Shown here piece by piece: positions 34,270 through 44,093 of a DNA stretch of 64,000 nucleotides (positions within the stretch are counted from its first letter, which is position 1; each line of letters begins with the position of its first letter). Under the pieces are notes generated by a model, which had not been told where the DNA came from, ran no database searches, and worked only from the letters and a program-made list of their open reading frames with translations. A program made the translations under genes and the position numbers. Source of the stretch: Trichuris trichiura (taxonomy: Eukaryota > Nematoda > Enoplea > Trichinellida > Trichuridae); assembly GCA_037903355.1 (NCBI GenBank), contig JBAJFE010000004.1, positions 1,674,001-1,738,000 on the forward strand, read 5' to 3'.

Positions 34270-37200
34270 ATTTATCACTACGCCCTTGGCAAACCAACAG
34301 ACTGTTCCACTTTTCGAATGTCATGCTCGCTAGCTAGCTAGGTTTCTCCTTACGTGTTGGTAAAAGGTTTCTATGAAAGGTAGGAACATAATTTGTTGAA
34401 AAAGCCACCTATATTAACAGTGGGTTCTATGCTTTCGTGCTCAGATGCTTCTTCTTTAAGTTTAGGCTTATAGAAGCGTCGAACAGGATGGCTCGCAAAG
34501 TTACAGTGCGGCATAAAACTGACATGACGAAAGTAACTTATTCTGTTGGAAAGATTATGGCCTGAAATCTTAAAATAATTCAGCGGAAAACATTACACGA
34601 TGGAACGAATTAAAGCACGTCAGATGAAATAAAATAAAAGGAATTTTCAGCAATACGAGAAAAGCAGAAGCGTTGGAAGTAGATAAAAACAGGAAAACTC
34701 TCACATAGTGAATTGGAAAGCTAGGTAACGGCAGTGCGCAGAGGTTTCCTAACTATGCAGAAACGGCTGCGTATTCCCGCATTAGACAAAAGTGCATATG
34801 AAATAACCCAGAAATCAACCATAGTTCTACCACTCTGTGACAAAGCTAAACTTACGCACCTACAATAAAAAACAGCAAAAAAGATTGTCAAAGCAAAGCC
34901 GTTGATTAAAACTCTGTTTCTTTGACTGAAGTTTGTTAAAGCCAGTGAATGAGAATGTATTGTGGCGTACTTACGTTGCTGACAACTAATTCATGAGTCC
35001 CACTAATGCACGGTGGCCCGACCACAGGTTAAAAATAATCAAGTTCTCCCCTAGACAACAAAAATTCACGGCATAATAGAAACTATCTATGTTCAAAAAC
35101 GAGCAGCTTAACTGCTCCATTTTCTGTAGCTCCATTTTGCACATATTTTTTACCTTTCGATTTTATCTGTTGTTATGCAGTTGGCTGAAGAGAGCAATTT
35201 TTAGATTGCAAAGACAGCATGCATTTTTTGCCCATAAATGGGTGAACATTGCAAACTTTTAAACCTGAAATAAAATTGGATTCAAAAGAACCTATAAAAG
35301 CTATGTTAATGCTGTCATCTTCGCGGGAACTATGGTACCCCACCAACACTTGTGTTGTGCTCAGTCAGTAGAATCTTCCAGCTCCATGCTGAGCGAAGCA
35401 GTGAAATCGTAAACAAACCGATCAGATTCACACGGCCATCCTCTTGCCAAATGGTACGCAAATTAGTCAAAACTTGTACAGATTTAATGAATCGAAAAGA
35501 GTTACTGTCATGGTCGGCTTCCGCAAATCTAGGAATGCACTCTGAAGCTCGTTCCACTGTCTTTCAACTTTGCAGAAAACAGAAAAAAATTTGAGCCCCA
35601 CTGTAGGAGTAACTGGTTCGTTGCATTGATTAAGCTTATTGGCGTGAGAGCTTCGAAACAATTACTCGCAAAACAATTATAGATTTTGGGCAATTGTCCC
35701 TCGTTACTGACAGCTTCTTCCATGAACTGTAAAGCGAAACTCGAGCACACAGATACAGGCCAACAGTACAATCAACCACTTCTTGCAACCATAATCATTG
35801 AAAATTAGAAATAACTTCAGGATGCGACTTCTGAAATGTCAAAAAACCTAACGGCTTCTTTGCATCCTTCAGCAAGACTGGTAAGTACAATTGACTCAGA
35901 CGCGGGTTCATTTTTGCAAGCGGGCAGAATAATTTTAACAACGAATGGGGCAATGAAAAGAGTTGTCCATGGCAATGTTTTCTCAAAAATATGCCATACT
36001 GAGTCGAATGAAATGGAATCCATTATAAACGGAACTAATGTTTTCATTTGTTGAAAATAATGGAGTACAACATTCTTCATTTTAGAACGGCGAAGACCAA
36101 TATTCACGCTAAAGATCATTAAGTAGTATATGTCTTCAGCGAATGATCCTTGATGTGCCATTTGCCAGTCAATTATCGCGCCTAAATGACTGCTTGCTGT
36201 GTCAGTCCCATTGTCAACTTTGAAAAGGATGTTACTAGCTCTGTAGTCACCATGAACGAGTACATCCGGCATGACTACACGATAAGACATAGAGTGCTAA
36301 AAATTCAAAATATCAGCATCTTGTTTGATAGCGAAGGTAAAAATACAAACATAATTTCAATGAAATAAAAATTAACACACTTATCCACGCGCATTTTTCA
36401 AGAATTACTGATAACAAGCTCATAAAGTATGTTAATCTATGTAAAGGTAGGTCCAGAAGCCGCTTCATTTCCACTACACAGAGAATAGAGACTTTTAAAG
36501 TACCATGTTTTCCTGTTGAAACTATTTATAATAACTTAGCCCTGAAGAACGAAACTATTTAAAGAAAAAATTTTGATCAATCCGGCAACAAAATGTTGTC
36601 AGCAATGGATATTGGCTATCATTAGGGGTACCAAAGCCATACGCAATATCACTTTATCAAGACTCTGTTTCAAAAGACTGGGTGTCTTTTGACAGGCTTT
36701 GGTTGTTTCAAGCCAAGCCTGTGTTAAATTCACAGTAGGTGGCGTCAAAGGAAAAGCTAGCTACAGGGGTGTACAAAACCATTTGCAGACTAATCTGAGT
36801 CAATTCCTACGTTTATAAAATTCAGCTTCAGCATTTTGTCAGTTTGCAAATGTCGAAAAAGGAATCGTTACTGTTCGTGTAGCTATAAATAATTAGCGCA
36901 GTAAAAGCTTCTTTGTCTTTCATGAAGACGGCGATGTCTTTCAAATTGAAAGAGCCAAAATGCTCTGAATATAGCTCCATTACTTTTCCCATCTCTGCAG
37001 TTGCAGGATCAGCTTCATCACTTAACTTATCCGGCGAGTATTCGCCAGGAGCGAAACTATTCCAGTCACCTTTTGTAATTAAGGACCAAGCTTGCAACTT
37101 TGCTATCGCTTCTACACAGTTCAGTAGTTGATCTTCCGACTCTATTTATTATGTCAGCACTTCCGGCAACTTTCGAAAGGTTTTGAAGCACAAGAAAAAA

Positions 37201-37691
37201 CTTTCCATTTTTTTCTAGAATTCGTTTCTGTCTATGAGACATGAACGACGAATTACAATTCGTGAGCACAGTTTGTACAGTTGGTTAAAATTTTGAATAA
37301 CGTTATATTATTTTGACGGAAGTTTGTCACAATGTTTCCACTGTTCAGTGCTGATACGCTGGCAATAGAATTCATTTACACTGCTTATAGTTGTGGCATT
37401 CAAGCTTTTCTTATTCAACCTAATTTCAACAAGGTCTATTTTACCACATTTCATTATGTTCTATTTTCGTTTCTTTATAAATGATATTGAAGCTGCTTTT
37501 GAAAATGGATAGCATATCTGTTTAAGCTTTCGGCCCCCACCCATGAATTCAAAAACTTCACCGACCCAAACATACTTTTATGGCTTTAACCTACCGAAAT
37601 GATGGCGCGAAAAGACGATACCCGATAGCTGAGCAAGAAAGCATGATTTTTATAGTGAATAAATGGAATAATTTTTTTGGAATTATGTACA

Positions 37692-38994
37692 GGTCTTTCC
37701 CCGTTCGTGTCACCTGGAATTTAGTTCAGCAACATCGAAGGAGGGATAAGCTGATAATCAGATTAGTTGAACAATGGAAGAGGTAATCAGACGATCGGAT
37801 TACCTGAACAATGCGGTCTGCCATTCCCCTTGCAACGCGACAGACTAGTGTACGCCGCAGAGAGTAACGCGGATAGACGAAGTAAACGTAAACATGGCGC
37901 ATAGCGTTCACTGCGGCAATGCGGCGGGCGGCGCGACCATTCGGCGCCGGATCACTTGGGGCGGGTTCACTTGGGGCGGGTGCAACCTGAGGATGTCGTC
38001 AAGGATGACGTCGAAAGCGTCGGAGGTTCCCAGTCGCTTTTTCCATATGGAGTCGAAGAAGGGCGACGGAACTGGCGCAACCCACAGTTCCTCGAACATC
38101 TCCAGTCCTCTGAGTCGCACCGTTGGGTCGACCATCGCTTCTGCTGCAACATCCCACAGGGACCAGTTCCAGCAGTCTATGTCGTCCCTACTGAGCCCTG
38201 AAAGAAAGAGAATGCCTTCAGGAACAATACAAGGAACGCAGACTGCTACCGAGCTCATTTCTACAAAATCTCATCGAGCTGTACCCTCGACTCCAAAAAA
38301 AAATCATTTTCACAGCCGTCTCGAAATTCACTGTGTGTCGGGGGGCTGGAAAGCACACATTGCACTGTCGCGCTTAGCGCTTAGTGGGCTTACCATCGAA
38401 CCACGTACCCCAGCGTACGGACACTTCCCTGCGGCAAGAGCGCTTTAAGCAGCGCCAGAGCTTGCCTCCACGCCGCAGACGCATCGCCTCTCCGCAAGAG
38501 GGGCACAGCCTTTCGGTAGGCAAAAGCCCTTTTTCGCGGAGAAAGTTCACCGCCGTTTCTTCGTCTCTGATTGTCGTTGCCAGCCACCGTAGGTTCTTCG
38601 CCGTTGCCATTACTCACAATGAGCTGTACGGCGTTTGCCAAGACGCATGGTGAAACGGACCGTTGACCTCTGATGTTTTCGGCGGGTCAATCGCCGCACC
38701 TCCTGCAATGCGCCCCCACTGCTCCATTGTGCTCTCCATGCCAGCAGTTCATGCACAGGTCCTTCATCCGTTACCTTCATTCCTCTGCAAGGGTTAGTGA
38801 CCGGATCAGTCACACTGGCAACCATAATTCCCTTGCAGTGTAACGCGATTCCTAGACAGGTATTCAGTCAATCGCAGCAGCACGTCTCTCCCGTCGCTCC
38901 GTTAATCCCACTACACTACGTGATGCCGCAACGCTACGGTTTTCCCTTTGATGTTGCCGCAATAACTACAAGATGACATAAAGAGGGAAAGATC
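37692..38994 (-). mobile_element. Merlin-like DNA transposon, copy 2 (in intron 2 of gene 6)
   Basis: Same terminal inverted repeats as copy 1 (left GGTCTTTCC; right, inverted, GATCTTTCC; both sharing GCAACATC near the inner end) and the same intron position. It lacks the palindromic Penelope insertion, so that insertion came after the gene 5/6 duplication. The body holds the two-exon ORF at 37908-38610. Confidence 0.75.
37908..38610 (-). CDS. Merlin/IS1595-type transposase-derived protein, copy 2 (2 exons)
   Basis: Exon 1 is 38394-38610 and exon 2 is 37908-38197, with a phase-1 GT-AG intron, giving 168 residues. The zinc ribbon (CPSC...WRC...C, SVRWGTWFDG) is well kept against copy 1. The exon 2 product is only about half identical to copy 1 and has lost the GGPG motif, but keeps the IW.K...FD.IL.DI...HPPQ end and the ALPQ C-terminus. 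No DDE residues are present. An open frame despite this divergence is notable given that the host gene is dead. Confidence 0.6.
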
Positions 38995-41037
38995 GTTATA
39001 TTAGTAGAAATACAGGTGAGACTCAACTGAGCCCGACAAATTACTCTGTTGGAAAGATGAACAGAACTGCTATCTTGCTTAAAAAATTAACAGTAATGAG
39101 CATTTTCAACTTATGACACTTTACTTTAAAGTCAGCCGTCAAGGTTCTTAATCTCGACTCAAAACAGTCATAAGATTAGAAAGCCAAACCAAACCGAAGT
39201 ATGAATGAGACAAATAGTGCAACGGTGAGAGAATTTTGCATTACAAACTTGACCTTGCAATTAACTAAAAAAACGTACCTTTATCCCAGGCGCAATAGCA
39301 CCGTGAAGTGGAAATGCAGAAAATTCTTTAGAAAGCACGTTATAAGCAGCACTTTCTCTTCGAAACTTCTCGTCCGATTGAACAGAGCTCTTAAGCTTTT
39401 CTCGAATGAGCTCATCGGTGTCCTTCAAAAGCTCGACAATTCTATCCATGGTGGGGATTTTCATCACGACACTGCGCGGCAAATCAACATTTTCCCTACA
39501 GCAACCAGGGTGAGGAGCCATAATCAGTGACTGAATCCAAAATTCAAATGAACAAGAAAGCATACTCATGGTATAGCTTTCCGTTTGAAGGTACTATTAG
39601 TAATGCAATGACAAACTCACATGCTCTTTTTCCATAATAGAGTAACACAAAGGATATATGACGTAAATCCTTTGCCTTCACCGATATCTTCTGCTGATAC
39701 TGCATCTAGATTTTCTGCAGCTTCTGGAAACACTTCTGCTAACGCTGATTTCAGCATTTCACCAGTCATTGGCGTTCTACATAGTTTTTCATCCATTCTA
39801 ACAATATTCCCGTATCTAGTATCATAGTAAATGAATGCGTTAGACTGAACAAACAGTCAAATGTTCTACTAGCACAAGCTCGATGATAATTCGTGTAAAG
39901 GTGATTTTTAACAGAGGAAATTGCAGGGCATTCTATTCGTGTTGTATAATTACGTGACCAATCATGAAAATGGTTTGAAGATCAGCAAAGTAGGAAGAGC
40001 ATTGCTTATTAAAATCTGGCGCTATCCCATGTGGCCTCCAACGGCGAAGTGTACTAATGCATACAAACAGGACGGTTTTATTTCTAGCTTCTGTTTAAAC
40101 AGCAGTATAAAACATATTATCAAAGCACAGTACCATATCTGAACCTACCACAAATTAATAAGTGGATATTGCGTAAGCGTATTTCTGTTACAGGCAATGT
40201 TTGAAATGTCAGTGTTCTATAGGATGCATGGCGTTTTTAGGCAACGTATGAAACCTCTGTATTGTTGCAATATGTTTTATACTTCGCCTAGGCGTTATAT
40301 AGAATGCAGATATTATTTGGGCAAAATGTGAATCGAAGCTTATGACCTACAATACCGGAGATGTCTGATGGCGCCACCTGCGGGCAAAATGTGCTGTATT
40401 TTCGCTACGACGTGACTGCGCTGTTCTTATATTATGGCTTAGGCTTAGTTTAGGAATGACCGCCATATCCGGCAAGGTTCTATGTGCAAAGCACCCGCTT
40501 TTTCTGGTCTTTTTGTCGGCTATCCTGTTCTGCTCTAGCGTAAACTGCAGTCAAGTTATAAGAAAAGGATAGCCAGAAAAGTAGCGAAAAACAGCTCACT
40601 TTGTCTCGAAGGCGTGGCTACCTTCGGTTTGCAGGAACATAAATAAAAATACTGGATTTATTAGTTTACCTGTTTGTCATTAGGCATTGTATACAATGTC
40701 TAGGGAATATGTAAAATATTAAATATCTCACAGATTAGCTAAAAGCATTGGGAATTCAACTAATTTCATACACTTAAAGAAAAAGAAATTTTTCGCCTGC
40801 CTAAAATCTATTTTTACAGCTAACAGTAGTGATTTCAACTAACAGAACTAAAGTGCCTAGTAAAACCAGTTCATATGGTAGGAAAAATTTCTCGGTCGTT
40901 CGCGGCAGCGATTTAAATCATTTCGATAAAGCCAAAGTCACATTGAAAAGAAACAAGTTTTTGTTTATGCTGCGTGCCTATGGACTCACTGTGAAATGGA
41001 TCACAACCATGACTGAAATAAGACCCTGCGGTTACTA

Positions 41038-41514
41038 TGATGGAAAATTCTTTTAATACGGCTTTGTCTAGCCCGTTGATAATGTCTGAAATAAAACCGA
41101 AGCAAATGCCCTGCCAACGAATGGATGAGCAATTATTAAGGAAAAAAATTCAGAACAAGCACCTAGCAGATTCAGAGCTTTCGGGACTAACACATCCACG
41201 AAGGGAAGTTTCCTGCTCACTTACGTTTCAATCGTAAAAGCCATTTGTAAGCTAAAGCAAAAGCTAAACATCCTACCATCGCAGTAAGTCTTACATTACC
41301 ATTATCGCTGACGACGGGACAAGGTTAGTCCTGAAAGCGCCGAAACTGCTACGTTTTTGTTCTGAATTTTTTTCCTCAGTAATTGCTCATCCATTCGTTC
41401 ATAGGGCATTTGCTTCAGTTTCATTTCAGACATTATCAATGGGCTACACAAATCTGAATTAAAATTTTTCCATCATGAAAATCCAACCACGCGTTAAGAA
41501 ACACCCAGTCTTTA
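41038..41514. mobile_element. Foldback Penelope-B-end insertion
   Basis: Flanked by an imperfect 16-17 base direct repeat (AGACCCTGCGGTTACTA at 41021-41037; AGACCTGTAGTTACTA at 41515-41530). The matching place in the gene 5 unit (about 33240) has one copy of the site and no insertion. Arms of roughly 150 bases (about 41037-41190 and 41318-41477) are imperfect inverted copies. The right arm and tail match the 3' end of Penelope element B at 32705-32900. Confidence 0.75.
41300..41356 (+). ncRNA. Hammerhead-ribozyme-like motif in foldback insertion
   Basis: CTGACGA at 41308-41314, an extra C, stem II GGGAC/GTCCT (41316-41320 with 41328-41332), GAAA at 41333-41336, stem III A-GC...GC-T closing to a CTA cleavage triplet (41336-41351). 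The left arm, read on the minus strand, repeats the GTCCC-GAAAGC...GCTA half with the same stem III but without a matching 5' half. This is the best formed of the four motifs here; stem I is short. Confidence 0.52.
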
Positions 41515-41967
41515 AGACCTGTAGTTACTAATCTAAATCGGTTTTTGTAAGAAGAAAAATTTGTACTACTCCTTCACTCTTTGGTAGTGAACCATGACTG
41601 CCATAGCAGAAGGACAATATCACCTTGTAAGTTTGTAAGAAGAAGAAAGAAAGAACAGAGAAAGTAAAAGCAAATGAAGAGCAAAAGTTCAAGCGTTAAA
41701 CATGAAACAGATAAGCAAGGAAAATAAATTTTGAACAATAGTGCCAATATTTTAGTCAGGCAATATTATAAGAGTGCGTTTACTCTGCTGAAAGCTTTAA
41801 TTTTTCCTGTTCATTATTATATTACAAGGGTCTATCGTAATTTCTGATCACAATGCAGCTGTCATCAGTTTCTGAAGCGGTAGAGATAGTTACTCGAATT
41901 TGGTAAACAAGTCGGCTCCCTACACGCTAACTAGGCAAGCTGGCTTGTTCTCGCCTAATCTGGCCAT

Positions 41968-42350
41968 TCAAGAAACGCCATGTCCGCCTGTGAAGCTTAA
42001 TCCGCACATGCAATGAATGCCATGGCATGGCAATCGCAACTGCGGATGCAGGCGGGTGGTAGTAATTCGTGGTCTACCATAAAGCTGCCTGTGGCAAAAG
42101 GGCATTGCGCTATTACCGAAATGCCACATGCAGTGTATGGATGCAGATGCCTGGGCATAATCCCTGTAGGTCAACCGCTTCGAACGGTGACAGAAGTGGG
42201 CTAATGCCCATAATCCCTCAGCAAAACAACCGCAGAGGGGTATAAAACCACGCATGCCGACGGCCAGCAGATAGACAAAAAAGAGGGTCTGACGAGTTCC
42301 ATACTACCATATCGCTGAGCATTACCTGCATCGTTGTGAACTTAGCGTTA
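41968..42350. promoter_or_regulatory. GC-rich promoter-like block with TATA box, copy 2
   Basis: Near-identical partner of 33690-34080, with TATAAAA at 42241-42247 and the same paired CATAATCCCT sites. The gene 7 upstream unit lacks this block although its flanks are recognisable at about 47780-48060, so it was either lost there or gained before the gene 5/6 duplication. Confidence 0.45.
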
Positions 42351-42544
42351 TGCCACGCACTTCCGCAATAAACTCTTCCGCACTAGCTCAAAAAATTGCT
42401 GAAGCAGCTAAGCTCTCCCGCGGCAATTCTGATACAATATGCCTTATAAAAAAGCCTGACACACGATTTATCACTGTTAAAAGTTGCTCATTTGATCATG
42501 TTAATGGTTCAATACCGACCACTGATTCTGTCAGTCAAAAATAA
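42350..42544 (+). CDS. Small ORF of 64 codons downstream of the TATA block, copy 2
   Basis: Collinear with 34075-34269, begins MPRTSAINSSA and ends TTDSVSQK. No domain recognised. Coding status is doubtful because most differences from the other copy are amino-acid changing. Confidence 0.25.
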   Translation: MPRTSAINSSALAQKIAEAAKLSRGNSDTICLIKKPDTRFITVKSCSFDHVNGSIPTTDSVSQK

Positions 42545-44093
42545 ATTAACCACTATGCCGTTAACAAACTAACAGACTGTTGCATTTTTCGAATGTCATG
42601 GTTGCTACCTGGCTAGGTTTCTCCTTACGTGCAGGTAAAAGATTTCTATGGAAGGTAGGAACACAATTTGTTGAAAAAGCTACCTACATTAACAGTGGGC
42701 TCAGATGCTTCTTCTTTAGCTTTAGGCTTATAGAAGCATCGAACAGGATAGCTCGCAAAGTTACAAGGCGACAATGCGGCATAAAACCGACAAGACGAAA
42801 GTAACCTATTCTGTTGAAAAGATTGTGGCCTGAAATTTTAAAATATTCAGCGGAAAACATTTTACGATTGAACGAATTAAATGACGTCAGATGAAATAAA
42901 ATAAAAGGAATTTTTAGCAATACGAGAAAAGCAAAAGCATTGCAAGTAGATAAAAACGGGAAAATTCTGGCGTAGTCAATAAGGAAAAGCAGCTAACGGC
43001 AGTGCGTAGAGGTTTCCTAACTCTGCAGAAACTGCTGTGTATTCCCGTATCAGACAAAAGTGCATATGAAATGATAATTCAGAAATCAACCATAGTTCTA
43101 CCACTCTGTGACGAAACTAAACTCACGCATCTACAATTGAAAAACAGCAAAAAGATTCTCAAGGCAAAGCCGTTGATTAAAACTCTGTTTCTTTGACTGA
43201 AGTTTGTTAAAGCCAGTGAATGAGAATGTATTGTGGCGTACTTATGTTGCTGACAACTAATTCATGAGTCCCACTAATGGATAGTGGCCTGAAAACAGGT
43301 TAAAAAGAATCAAGTTCTCCTCCAAACAACAAAAATTCACGGCATAATAGAAACGAACTATGTTCAAAAACGAGCAGCTTAACTGTTCCATTTTCTGTAG
43401 CTCCATTTTGTACATATTTTTGACCTTTCGGTTTTATCTGTCGTTATGCAGTTGGTCGAAGAGAGCAATTTTTGAACTGGAACGAGAGCATGCATGTTTT
43501 GCCCATAAATGGGTGAACAATACAAACTTTTAAACCTGAAATAAAATTGGATTCAAAAGAATCTATGAAAGCTATATCAATGCTGTCATCTTCGCGGGAA
43601 TTATGGTACCCTACCAACACTTGTGTTGTGCTCAGCCAGTAGAATCTTCCAGCTCTATGCTGAGCGAAGCACTGAAATCATAAATAAATCGTTCAGATTC
43701 ACGCGGCCATTCTCTTACCAAATGTTATGCAATTTAGTCAAGACTTGTTGTACAGATTTAATGAATTGAAAAGAGTTCCTGACATGTTCGGCTTTCGCAA
43801 ATCTTAGAGTGCACTCTAAAGCTCGTTCCATTGTCTTTCAACTTTGCAGAAAACAGAAAAAAATTTGAGCCCCACTGTAGGAGTAACTGGTTCGTTGCAC
43901 TGACTGTGTTTATTGGCAGGAAAGCTTCAAAACAATTACTCGTGAAGCAGTTATAGCTTGTGGGCAATTGTCCCCCCTCTTTACTGACTGCTTTTTCCAT
44001 GAACTGTGAGGCGAAATTCGAGCTCACAGATAGAGGCCAACAGTGTAATCAAGCACTTCTTGCAACCGTAATCATTGAAAATTAGAAATAACT

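Larger units (their letters stand above)
32906..35816. repeat. Segmental duplication, upstream unit copy 1 (before gene 6)
   Basis: Matches about 40700-44093 (upstream of gene 6 to the gene 7 3' flank) almost end to end, except for the 41038-41514 insertion there. It is a non-coding spacer containing a purine-rich tract at about 33358-33430, a GC-rich promoter-like block at 33690-34080 and a 64-codon ORF at 34075. No other gene was recognised. The AATAAA seen after genes 4, 5, 7 and 8 is AATAAG here (plus strand CTTATT near 35640). Confidence 0.8.
35817..39796 (-). pseudogene. CHK/EcKinase-like gene 6, multiply disrupted
   Basis: Exons in transcript order: 39621-39796, 39279-39495, 36897-37214, 35817-36296. 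Exon 1 is open. Exon 2 lacks one base near 39304 compared with gene 5. Exon 3 lacks two bases near 37140, and its 3' donor is CT instead of GT (complement of 36895-36896). Exon 4 still encodes HGDYRASN and IIDWQ. Three independent lesions plus a weakened polyadenylation signal make it a clear pseudogene. It is closest to gene 5 and shares the Merlin-like insertion in intron 2. Confidence 0.9.
39797..44093. repeat. Segmental duplication, upstream unit copy 2 (before gene 7)
   Basis: Spacer homologous to 32906-35816 from about 40700 on. The part at 39797-40155 matches the upstream region of gene 7 (about 46705-47050). About 40155-40690 is extra relative to the gene 7 unit and has no recognised coding content; it contains two GGGCAAAATGTG repeats at 40319 and 40382. 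TTTATT near 43911 is the probable gene 7 polyadenylation signal. Confidence 0.75.
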
